Origin: a virus
Length of the DNA: 47,998 nt
Reading direction: 5' to 3' (one strand)
Virus record (IMG/VR): IMGVR_UViG_3300042895_001120
Span: 1-47,998 of that record
The position numbers and the translations under genes were made by a program. Numbering within the stretch: the stretch's first letter is position 1; every line of letters begins with the position of its first letter. Below are positions 41,227 to 47,998 of this stretch, in pieces. Under the pieces are notes generated by a model, which saw only the letters and a list, made by a program, of their open reading frames with translations, made no database searches and had not been told where the DNA came from.

Positions 41227-42269
41227 AGTACTATTTCACCGTTTACTAAAAATTCATATGGAAGTTCAAAAGATTTATTTTCAAAGTGAAAATTAGCTCT
41301 TAGAATCATCTCATCTGTTTTAACTAACCACTCTTTCATGGTTACATAAGAAACTTTGATTGGTGCAATTTGCATATAAGGATCTACAACAATAAATCTA
41401 AAAGATATTTTATAGTCTGCATACTCAGGTTTACTTAAGTACACATGTTCAACCATCTTATAGTATATTGCTGCTTGCATCCAGTAACGAAAGTATTCAA
41501 TGCTGTCTGTAAAAGAACCAATGTCTTTTGAAGTTTTCTTCAAGTCATTAATTCTGATTTCTTTTGCATTAGAATCAAATACAAGATTGTCAATAAATCC
41601 TCTAAGACCAAACAAGAAGTTTTCATCAAACATTGCAAGTTCAATCTCATTTTGTTTTGTAACACCATTAAAGCTGTCACCAAAGAATCCCATAACATCC
41701 ATAATGTTAGGTTTGCTTTGAATCTTTTCAACTACAGAAGTTGCAAAAGAATGCATCTCATGATCAATCACGGTGCGTCCTTCAGCTTTTTTCATGTAAT
41801 CCCAATAGGCAACATGATCTTCTGTAATAATTTTGTCAAGACGTTGAGCATCAGTCTTCAAAGATTGATACAGATTCATATCTGTAAGAATATCAATAAT
41901 AGCATCATTGTATTCATGCAATTCTTCTCTTGTATCACCAGAACGCTTTAGTTCTTTATGATGTGCAAATAACGTTTGCAATAACTTTTTAGGATTATCA
42001 CTTGGTGTATTTACTGCACTTAGAATAAACTCTGTATCAAATGATTCAGGTTTAAGTAATAGACAATGAATAAGTTTACCTTCCACCATGCCTGGATTTT
42101 CAGTGTCATCTCTTTGACCTAAAACATAGTGACTGTAAAATAAAGCAGGGCTAAACAATAATTTGTTAAGTCCTGAATAGGATAATAAGAAAGGCTTTGA
42201 GAAAAACGTTTCTTCTTTTTGCATGCGTTCAGCAAATGCAACATCTGTGGTAAATTTAGCTACTGCCAT
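41223..42269 (-). CDS. PD-(D/E)XK exonuclease (exodeoxyribonuclease VIII-like)
   Basis: 348 residues. The pattern LSYSGLNKLLFSPALFY near residue 30, then G64-K-L-I-H68-CLLLKPE, D227 in GFIDNLVFD, D242-L-K244 and Q265xxxY269 gives a complete RecB-type nuclease signature, close to the phage exonuclease VIII-like (PDDEXK) family. The probable job is end resection for recombination with the RecA-like ATPase and ssDNA-binding candidate, or host DNA breakdown. It overlaps the next gene by four bases. This is the second RecB-type nuclease of the window; the first lies in the giant virion-type protein. Confidence 0.85.
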   Translation of the reverse strand: MAVAKFTTDVAFAERMQKEETFFSKPFLLSYSGLNKLLFSPALFYSHYVLGQRDDTENPGMVEGKLIHCLLLKPESFDTEFILSAVNTPSDNPKKLLQTLFAHHKELKRSGDTREELHEYNDAIIDILTDMNLYQSLKTDAQRLDKIITEDHVAYWDYMKKAEGRTVIDHEMHSFATSVVEKIQSKPNIMDVMGFFGDSFNGVTKQNEIELAMFDENFLFGLRGFIDNLVFDSNAKEIRINDLKKTSKDIGSFTDSIEYFRYWMQAAIYYKMVEHVYLSKPEYADYKISFRFIVVDPYMQIAPIKVSYVTMKEWLVKTDEMILRANFHFENKSFELPYEFLVNGEIVL

Positions 42270-42275
42270 TTTTTT

Positions 42276-42731
42276 TTAACATTTACAATTTTCCATATCT
42301 CTTGCAAAGTATCTACCTAAAATATTACCATTGTATGTGTTTCCTTTTAGAACATCATTTTTTACTTGATGTGAAAGTTCACAATAATTTAAATACTTTT
42401 TGGTACAACATACTTCCAAGATTTCTCTTTTGAAATTTTCAGGACCCATTTTTACAACATCATTTTTTAAATCTACAGATGAACCATAATAGCTCATCCA
42501 ATCAGATTCTTTAATTGTTTGCTTAAATATTTTTCTAGTACCTGTCTGTGTTTTTTCTCTTTTGGAGATTCTAGTCTTACGCTTGTGGTAAAGACTTTTT
42601 TGGCCAATGTAAAACTTACCAGTTTTTAAGTTGGTTATTCTGTATATAAAGCCAATGACTTCCTCATGATTGGGGATGTCTTCAACTTCTAATATCTTCT
42701 TCTTAATAGAAGGGTAATACCAGTTTGTCAT
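42276..42731 (-). CDS. GIY-YIG endonuclease
   Basis: 151 residues. The GIY half is G27-F-I-Y30 and the YIG half Y41-I-G43, followed by WMSYYGSS (78-85) and the likely catalytic Glu at E118 (NYCEL). The segment GPENFKREILEVC is common in phage homing-type GIY-YIG proteins. No C-terminal DNA-binding repeat such as NUMOD is obvious in the short length. It may be a freestanding homing endonuclease between the primase and exonuclease genes, or a DNA-processing enzyme. Confidence 0.8.
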   Translation of the reverse strand: MTNWYYPSIKKKILEVEDIPNHEEVIGFIYRITNLKTGKFYIGQKSLYHKRKTRISKREKTQTGTRKIFKQTIKESDWMSYYGSSVDLKNDVVKMGPENFKREILEVCCTKKYLNYCELSHQVKNDVLKGNTYNGNILGRYFARDMENCKC

Positions 42732-42766
42732 AAAATAATTTGTTAAGTTCTACAAAAATAATGAAA

Positions 42767-43774
42767 TTAATCATCACTTGAATGCAATTTTGCATATTTG
42801 TCACAAGCATTATTAAGTTTTGGAACAAACTCATACAATGCCTTCTTTATACCATGTTGTTTGACAATATCAGCAATGTCTTTTTCTAATGGTAAATAAC
42901 AAAAGGGCAGCTTATATTTTTCTTCATAAGCTTTCATACCTTTAATTCCAGCGTCATCGCTATCAAAAATTGTCACAACTGCCTCATATTCTTCTTTTAA
43001 TTCAAAGATGACATCTGGGTGCAGCATACTATTCTCACTATCAGGTGCTATAACGTCAATGTTTAAGCCCATGCTTTTAATTGCCATACAATCTTTTAGT
43101 GAAGAAGCAATTACAATAATTGGTTTCTTCTCTAACTGATCATAACCTTGAATGTAGTCACAAATTTTAATAAACTTGCGATCTCTATTCATTGGCTGAT
43201 AGATTTTATAGAGGATACCATCACTTGTAAAATAACCATATATATGCTTACTAACTACTGTGAATTCATCTTCTATCTCATTGTCATTCAATACTTTCTG
43301 CATAGTATATCTCTCTAATGGAATTACATTGTAATTACTTAAAAGTTTACTTGATATGTTATATGCAGACCAAAACTTAGCATCATTTTGACTCCATCCC
43401 CTGGTTTTCCAGCTATCAACTTTCCATTTAGAATGTTGAGTAATGTTTGTTTCACAGATTTTACCAGTTCTTAGGTAGTCAACATAATCTTTAATCACTC
43501 TGTGAGAAGCATCAGTAAAGCTAAAACTCCACATATGCATCATTAAATCAATTGCACCTCCTCCTTTTCCAGTAGAAAAGCACTTATACTTATACACTTG
43601 ATGCTCAGCATTGTAATATATGTACATTGAAGGTGTCTTATCATTTAAATTGAAAAGACTATTAATTCTAACACTTTGACCTGTTAATTTTTGTGGCAAA
43701 CCAAGATAGTTTTCAAATATCCAAGCAGATGGTATTGTATTGATATCTGTTATGTAGTGTTTGGATGAAAACAT
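42767..43774 (-). CDS. DnaG-type primase with TOPRIM domain lacking the usual Glu
   Basis: 335 residues. The N-terminal part (FNLNDKTPSMYIYYN, YKYKCFSTGKGGGAIDLMM, residues 41-79) has the shape of a primase zinc-binding domain, but with only one of the usual cysteines (C65). The TOPRIM part starts near residue 217: the position of the conserved Glu (V-E-G) is S224-S225 in VIASSLKD, while the D271-x-D273 pair (IFDSDDAG) is kept. It makes RNA primers for the helicase-polymerase system. Upstream lies a terminator and a possible promoter. Confidence 0.8.
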   Translation of the reverse strand: MFSSKHYITDINTIPSAWIFENYLGLPQKLTGQSVRINSLFNLNDKTPSMYIYYNAEHQVYKYKCFSTGKGGGAIDLMMHMWSFSFTDASHRVIKDYVDYLRTGKICETNITQHSKWKVDSWKTRGWSQNDAKFWSAYNISSKLLSNYNVIPLERYTMQKVLNDNEIEDEFTVVSKHIYGYFTSDGILYKIYQPMNRDRKFIKICDYIQGYDQLEKKPIIVIASSLKDCMAIKSMGLNIDVIAPDSENSMLHPDVIFELKEEYEAVVTIFDSDDAGIKGMKAYEEKYKLPFCYLPLEKDIADIVKQHGIKKALYEFVPKLNNACDKYAKLHSSDD

Positions 43775-43780
43775 AGTTTA

Positions 43781-43810
43781 CAAAAGTATAAAAAAAAAGG
43801 GAGAACCAAA
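43781..43810 (-). promoter_or_regulatory. Possible host-type promoter of the primase unit (TTTG-N18-TACTTTTG)
   Basis: On the minus strand TTTG (43810-43807) is followed after 18 bases by TACTTTTG (43788-43781). The spacing is one base short of the ideal. The start would lie almost at the primase ATG, implying a leaderless or very short-leader message. It overlaps a terminator, so it is uncertain. Confidence 0.35.
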
Positions 43811-43818
43811 GTCCTCCC
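43791..43818 (-). terminator. Intrinsic terminator after the ssDNA-binding candidate
   Basis: On the minus strand GGGAG (43818-43814) and CTCCC (43803-43799) form a 5-bp stem with a 10-base loop, followed by eight T. It separates the helicase-SSB unit from the primase unit. Confidence 0.75.
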
Positions 43819-43848
43819 CTTAATTATATGAACAAAACAAATAAGAAA

Positions 43849-44637
43849 TTACAAGTTTAATCCTTCAGGAATTGAAATTGTTCCAGCTGTTAATGTTGAT
43901 GAATTTGTAGTAATACCACTAGCAAAATGATCTGTTGTTATTGTTCCTGTTACAGCAAACATGTCATTTGTTTGTGTTTGTCCACCAAATTCTGTTACAG
44001 TAGCTGCAGCTTCTTCAGTTTTTACAATGATGTGTTTTGCAGCATCAAATTGAATAAAGTTTACCATGTTACCTTCAGCATCTTCCAATACAGAGTAAGG
44101 GAAATTAGCACCTTCTTGTTTAGGGAAGAATAAACGGTAATTAGCTTTGTCATAACCTTCAGTAAAGTATTCTTGACCACCAAAAGTAAAACTTGCAAAT
44201 GGAGAGTTCTTTACAATAAAGTTACGTACAGCATCAACATACTCTTCAATTGTTCCACCAGAAATACCGTTACCAGCATTCATTGCGTTGAACAAATTAA
44301 GTTGTTTTGCTAAGTTGTTAATCCAACGATAGATTTGATCATCACGTTTGATTTCTGTACCATTGTAAGTGTAGTCACTAAAAGGATAACGTCCATTACG
44401 TACATTACCAATTTGACCTTTGTAATTTCCTAAAGAAGGATTTGTTTTGTCAATAGGTAATCCTACAAATTCAGGACGTTCAGGACCTTCAAGTGTTACC
44501 ACTACAAAGTATGCATCTTTTTTGTAAGCTGGTGCGTCAAGCTTAATGTCTGCTACGCGACATACGTGTGTACCTGGAGTTAGGATTTTTGGTGCATTTG
44601 CACCTGCGTTTGGGTTGAAATTACTAGATTTGAACAT
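43849..44637 (-). CDS. Putative single-stranded DNA-binding protein
   Basis: 262 residues. The N-terminal half has beta-rich sequence with aromatic residues (ILTPGTHVCRVADIKLDAPAYKKDAYFVVVTLEGPE). The central part has a helical insertion (YRWINNLAKQLNLFNAMNAGN, EEYVDAVRNFIV), then strands. The C-terminal tail is Thr and Ser rich and ends IPEGLNL; it is not the acidic tip of bacterial SSB. In crAss-like phages a protein of this kind, next to the RecA-like ATPase, is labelled SSB. The call follows context and composition. Confidence 0.45.
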   Translation of the reverse strand: MFKSSNFNPNAGANAPKILTPGTHVCRVADIKLDAPAYKKDAYFVVVTLEGPERPEFVGLPIDKTNPSLGNYKGQIGNVRNGRYPFSDYTYNGTEIKRDDQIYRWINNLAKQLNLFNAMNAGNGISGGTIEEYVDAVRNFIVKNSPFASFTFGGQEYFTEGYDKANYRLFFPKQEGANFPYSVLEDAEGNMVNFIQFDAAKHIIVKTEEAAATVTEFGGQTQTNDMFAVTGTITTDHFASGITTNSSTLTAGTISIPEGLNL

Positions 44638-44673
44638 GTTATTTGATTTTTAATTGTTTATTATTTGTGTTAA

Positions 44674-45429
44674 TTAGTCAATGAATACTTTATCCCATGA
44701 GGTTGTGATAGAACCATCAGCATTTACTTCAGAAACAACAATCTCTGCGTTTCTTAAATGTTCTGGACGTGCACCACAAGCAATCTCATCATTTGTTTTA
44801 AAGCTTAAAATATTCTGATTTCCTTTGCGATATAAATATCCAATAGCATCTGAGTTTGAAGTTGTGATACGTTTCAACTTACCTGTTAAGTCAAGGTCTA
44901 AAGAATTAAATTCTGCACCATTCTTTTCAAGAAGTGTATCTTTAATGTGTCCTACAAGAATAACATGTGGAGCAAGAGTTTTGATGTAACCAAGAATTTT
45001 TTCAAATGCTTGACGTAACCATGGATAACCTGCACCATTTGCCATGTTCAAGATAGAGCCATACTCTGCTTTACCTTTTGTAAACCATGACTTACCCATT
45101 GCACTTTTAGAATAAAGTTCTTCTGCGTATGGAATACACATTTCTTCTAGTGCTGTAATTGTATCTATTGCAATAAACTTGTAAGGTTTTCCTGCGTCTG
45201 TAATTGCTTTTCCAATCTTAGCAATATCAGCAACGCTGTTTGCTTTAACTTTCATTGCATCTACATAGTCAGTACCATTCTCCAAGTCAATAATAAGACA
45301 ATTATCTAGTTGTGCTAACAAAGTTGTTTTACCAACCTTGGGCTTACTGAAGATAATCATGTTCTTGGGACTTTTTGTTGTTGCCTTCACAATTTTAGTT
45401 GGAAGGGCAAACTCAGTTGTTTCTGCCAT
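44674..45429 (-). CDS. RecA-like ATPase (Sak4-like phage recombinase)
   Basis: 251 residues. Walker A S28-KPKVGKTT (K34, T35) and Walker B FIAIDT (D89) give a single RecA-type core. Further features: LIIDLENGTDYV after the first strand, VILVGHIKD, and GKLKRI near the end. It matches the phage nucleotide-binding protein or Sak4 family, which anneals ssDNA together with SSB. With the exonuclease and SSB candidate it makes a complete recombination set. Three bases separate it from the upstream unknown gene. Confidence 0.82.
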   Translation of the reverse strand: MAETTEFALPTKIVKATTKSPKNMIIFSKPKVGKTTLLAQLDNCLIIDLENGTDYVDAMKVKANSVADIAKIGKAITDAGKPYKFIAIDTITALEEMCIPYAEELYSKSAMGKSWFTKGKAEYGSILNMANGAGYPWLRQAFEKILGYIKTLAPHVILVGHIKDTLLEKNGAEFNSLDLDLTGKLKRITTSNSDAIGYLYRKGNQNILSFKTNDEIACGARPEHLRNAEIVVSEVNADGSITTSWDKVFID

Positions 45430-45432
45430 TTT

Positions 45433-46077
45433 TTACTTGTTTTTAGAAATTAATTGATTTAACCATTTTTTATTAGACATTGGCACATTTTGTATCATAC
45501 AATAAATATCTCTTATTGTCAGTGATGTATAGTGGTTGTCTTCTTTTTCTGCTAATGCCTCGTCAAAAGACTCTTCATTGAATGGATCAACTTGTGTAGT
45601 TAAACTATCAAACAATGAAGCATTTATTGTACCTTGAATTGGTTTGCCATTATTCATAACAGGAACCAAGGATTTAACATCAGATTTATTTACAATTTCA
45701 AGATCAGATAATCTTACTGCAAAGGTTGATGTTGGTAATTTGTCAGATGGAATTTCAACATACTTTTCTGGTTCACTTTTCCAATGAGGATTCTGAGGAA
45801 GTTTGTACAATGTTCTGTGATTTGGTGTAAAGTAATACTGATCCCAATCAAATAGTTCAGTGTAATAATCATTACCACTGTTTAATTCACTAGGAAAGAA
45901 TCTTACACATGCTTCACGTGAACCATCTGTGCTAAATTCTTTACCCATATAGCAAAGTTTAGCACCAAAAGTTGGTGAGTCAAGTTTCATCTCTGTAAAG
46001 AGAGGTTGCCAAAAAGGCTTGAAGTCAGCAGTGATCTCAGAGATATGCTTTTTAGGTTTGTCGTTTGCGTTGCTCAT
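45433..46077 (-). CDS. Unknown replication-block protein, 214 residues
   Basis: It begins MSNANDKPKKHISEITADFKPFWQPLFTEMKLDSPTFGAKL, continues with alternating short strands and acidic turns, has a Pro and Trp rich region (YYFTPNHRTLYKLPQNPHWKSEP), and ends in a basic helix (RDIYCMIQNVPMSNKKWLNQLI). There is no known catalytic motif. The gene is tightly between the helicase and RecA-like ATPase, so a role in the replisome or as a loader or clamp-like partner is possible. I do not recognise the family. Confidence 0.55.
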   Translation of the reverse strand: MSNANDKPKKHISEITADFKPFWQPLFTEMKLDSPTFGAKLCYMGKEFSTDGSREACVRFFPSELNSGNDYYTELFDWDQYYFTPNHRTLYKLPQNPHWKSEPEKYVEIPSDKLPTSTFAVRLSDLEIVNKSDVKSLVPVMNNGKPIQGTINASLFDSLTTQVDPFNEESFDEALAEKEDNHYTSLTIRDIYCMIQNVPMSNKKWLNQLISKNK

Positions 46078-46105
46078 TGCGTTTACGTTTTTACTAATTT
46101 AATTA

Positions 46106-47218
46106 TTATGATTTTCTTGCAGGAAGTGGTGCTTGTTTTGGTGCAGTTACTTCTTCTAGGGTCATGGTTTTATAATGTGCATGATACCATTGAATACTTG
46201 TGTCACCAAAACGATTTTTAAGAATATGAAAAGCAAGATAGTCTTTCATATGTGGTTCTATTACCCATCGCTGTGGCCCATAAATGGATACTTGTTGTTT
46301 TGAAGGCTTGTTTACTGCTATCATAACATCAGAACATTGCAATAATGAATCTGAACCAAAAACATCTGACTCAGATGGATACTGTGATAGTTTTCCAGGT
46401 GAATGACGTTCTGTATTGTCAATCTCACGATTAAGTTGTGTCAATACAATAAAAATAACAGGATACTTATTCTTCAAGTTTGTCATTGAAATTGCAAGTA
46501 ACTCTAATGTTTGTTGTTTACTTGTTTCTGAAGCACCTTTCTTTACTAATAAAGTATGGTCAAGTGTTACCACAAATGGTAATCTTGTTTCAGCATAAAA
46601 CTTCTCAACAATCTCTTGCATTTGAGCTACAGTTGTAGCAGTATCAACAACATACTCTCTTCTGTGTCCTTGCTTTTGAGCATATACACTAAGTTTATTA
46701 TAATCAGTTTCAGATAAAGGAGGCATTCCCTCATCTTGTGCAGACTGTAAATATCTTACATCAAGATTTGATGCAGAAGATAATTCTCTAATTGCCATAT
46801 TTCTACCAAGCATCTCAAATTGAAAATGCAAAACAGAAAATGTTTGATCAGGATTTAATTGTTGTAAGTCTCTTGTAATAGAACCTGCAATCAGAGTTTT
46901 ACCAATACCTGGTCTTGCTCCAATAACATAAAGTGATTGCCACTCCATACCATTTAAACCAATCTTATTAAAAGAAGGCCATAGTGTTCTAAGAGATTTT
47001 GTTTTACCTGTTGCGCGGTTGTTAAGATAATTAACACCATCCATCATAAGATCTCCATAACGTTTCCAAATCTTGGAATGTGGAGGATGATTAACAGGTT
47101 GTTTGTCAGGTACACTTTGAGGTTCAAAGCTTACTAATGGTTTTGATGGAGGTGGTCCAGAGACACCTTCTGAGGCCATAGGAGTTCCTATAGAATCAGG
47201 TATTTTTGAATTAAACAT
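46106..47218 (-). CDS. DnaB-like (SF4) replicative helicase without N-terminal domain
   Basis: 370 residues. Walker A lies at 100-108 (GARPGIGKT, K107), followed by E135 (HFQFEM), Walker B D220 (VVTLDHT) and Q261 (LTQLNRE), the order of the RecA-like core of DnaB. The first 60 residues are Pro and Ser rich with no helical N-terminal domain, so it resembles the shortened helicases of some phages. It unwinds DNA ahead of the polymerase. It heads a unit of helicase, unknown gene, RecA-like ATPase and SSB candidate, served by a strong host-type promoter. Confidence 0.9.
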   Translation of the reverse strand: MFNSKIPDSIGTPMASEGVSGPPPSKPLVSFEPQSVPDKQPVNHPPHSKIWKRYGDLMMDGVNYLNNRATGKTKSLRTLWPSFNKIGLNGMEWQSLYVIGARPGIGKTLIAGSITRDLQQLNPDQTFSVLHFQFEMLGRNMAIRELSSASNLDVRYLQSAQDEGMPPLSETDYNKLSVYAQKQGHRREYVVDTATTVAQMQEIVEKFYAETRLPFVVTLDHTLLVKKGASETSKQQTLELLAISMTNLKNKYPVIFIVLTQLNREIDNTERHSPGKLSQYPSESDVFGSDSLLQCSDVMIAVNKPSKQQVSIYGPQRWVIEPHMKDYLAFHILKNRFGDTSIQWYHAHYKTMTLEEVTAPKQAPLPARKS

Positions 47219-47252
47219 GTACGTTTGCGTTTTTGCGTTGCGATTGTGATTA

Positions 47253-47283
47253 CAAATATAAAAATAAATTTTGTAACTTCAAA
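47253..47283 (-). promoter_or_regulatory. Bacteroidota-type promoter of the helicase unit (TTTG-N19-TATATTTG)
   Basis: On the minus strand TTTG (47283-47280), exactly 19 bases, then TATATTTG (47260-47253) match the -33/-7 consensus. It fills the gap between the glycosylase stop and the helicase ATG, 34 bases before the ATG. It is the best promoter in the window. Confidence 0.8.
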
Positions 47284-47998
47284 CTACCATGCAATAATTT
47301 TTTGATTATTTTCTGTAAGTTTTTCATTTATCTTATTGAAAACATCATTACAATCCCACTCTTGTTGTTTTTGATACGCAGCAGATGCTGGGTGTGACGC
47401 ATAAAGTTTAACATGTTTGTCAGAAATAAGATCTTCATATTCCTGAGCTTTTTTACCTAGAAAGACAAAAATAATTGACTTGTCCATAGAGTTAATCATG
47501 TCAAGTACATAGTTAGTAAATGGTTCCCAAATACTAAAATGTTTGCCAATTTTGCCAATTTCTGTTGTAAGAGAAGTATTTAGCATAAGAATACCTTGAT
47601 TAGCCCATGGGGTTAAGTCTGCAGATAAATCTTTTGCTAGAACTTTGTCATTGTAAACAGTTTTTGCAATTGCATTATGAATATAACGCAGTGATGCTTC
47701 TTTTTTCATGGTGTTACCACAAGAAAAAGAGATACCATCTGCCACATTCATTTGAGGATAGGGATCTTGCCCTATGAATACCACTTTTAAGTCATCTGTA
47801 GGACATTCTTGAAAGGATCTGAATACTTGCTTCAAAGGAGGTGTAAAACGTTTGTCGTTGTCCACTTGGTCTTTTAAAGCAAAAATAATTTTATCAAAGT
47901 CTTCAGATAGCAAAAATCCTTTAAGGACATTGTGCCAACCTGATTCTTTCAATAGGTCTGCTAACTTTAAACTGATGTCTTTTGGATGAATAGCAATT
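47284..47998 (-). CDS. ung: Uracil-DNA glycosylase, 5' end outside the window
   Basis: The reading frame is open to the window edge: a TTG at 47952 is preceded in frame by residues IAIHPKDISLKLADL, so the true start is to the right. Family 1 glycosylase features: WHNVL near the visible start, the active-site loop GQDPYP with the catalytic Asp, LLMLNTSLT, IFVFLGKKAQ, and SHPASAAY in place of the usual HPSPLS minor-groove loop. The enzyme removes uracil from DNA. It sits upstream of the helicase promoter, with ThyX and dNMP kinase elsewhere to limit dUTP. The Pro after DPY and the altered leucine loop are the visible differences from E. coli Ung. Confidence 0.9.
   Translation of the reverse strand, partial: IAIHPKDISLKLADLLKESGWHNVLKGFLLSEDFDKIIFALKDQVDNDKRFTPPLKQVFRSFQECPTDDLKVVFIGQDPYPQMNVADGISFSCGNTMKKEASLRYIHNAIAKTVYNDKVLAKDLSADLTPWANQGILMLNTSLTTEIGKIGKHFSIWEPFTNYVLDMINSMDKSIIFVFLGKKAQEYEDLISDKHVKLYASHPASAAYQKQQEWDCNDVFNKINEKLTENNQKIIAW

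Noticed and set aside
1-47998. tRNA genes, CRISPR arrays, insertion sequences or integrase
   Set aside because: Intergenic stretches are short and hold only hairpins and promoter-like sites; none of these elements was seen.

Overview
This AT-rich window looks like roughly half of a crAss-like phage (order Crassvirales) infecting a member of the Bacteroidota, possibly of the Flavobacteriia. The main evidence is a giant open reading frame with a DFDVD metal-binding motif, the signature of the virion RNA polymerase of crAss-like phages. A second giant protein follows it, then phage fibre genes, a lysis block and a replication block (family B DNA polymerase, TOPRIM primase, SF4 helicase, RecA-like ATPase). 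The two best promoters fit the Bacteroidota consensus TTTG-N19-TAnnTTTG, and Shine-Dalgarno sites are essentially absent upstream of the genes. No integrase, tRNA, CRISPR array or insertion sequence was seen.

Layout: (1) Positions 2-12500, plus strand: two giant genes, the RNA polymerase (cut by the left window edge) and a protein with a RecB-like PD-(D/E)XK nuclease domain near its N-terminus. (2) 12664-29133, plus strand: tail-fibre and structural genes. These include two very large fibres in tandem, each ending in a peptidase S74 chaperone domain, a cysteine-rich protein, and small structural or unknown genes. A bidirectional terminator closes this block. (3) 29193-33636, minus strand: nucleotide metabolism, read in the order nrdB, nrdA, unknown gene, DUF3846-like gene, thyX. 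(4) 33637-33977: divergent control region without a gene. (5) 33978-36132, plus strand: lysis block of small membrane proteins and an amidase. (6) 36213-47998, minus strand: replication and nucleotide block, from uracil-DNA glycosylase (cut by the right edge) leftward through helicase, ATPase, ssDNA-binding candidate, primase, GIY-YIG nuclease, exonuclease, DNA polymerase, DUF932-like protein and dNMP kinase.

How it works together: the giant proteins are probably carried in the virion and enter the cell with the DNA. The minus-strand blocks make dNTPs (NrdAB, ThyX, dNMP kinase), copy the DNA and remove uracil. The plus-strand blocks build receptor-binding fibres and lyse the cell.

The most notable unexplained signals are: a shared upstream motif TTT(G/C)-N12-TATATTAT in front of three plus-strand blocks, distinct from the host-type promoters; a terminator-like hairpin in the leader of the nrd operon; a NrdB whose ligand set (E67, E97, H100, E160, E195, H198, with Y104) suggests an unusual metal subclass; and a cysteine-rich repeat protein next to almost cysteine-free fibres.
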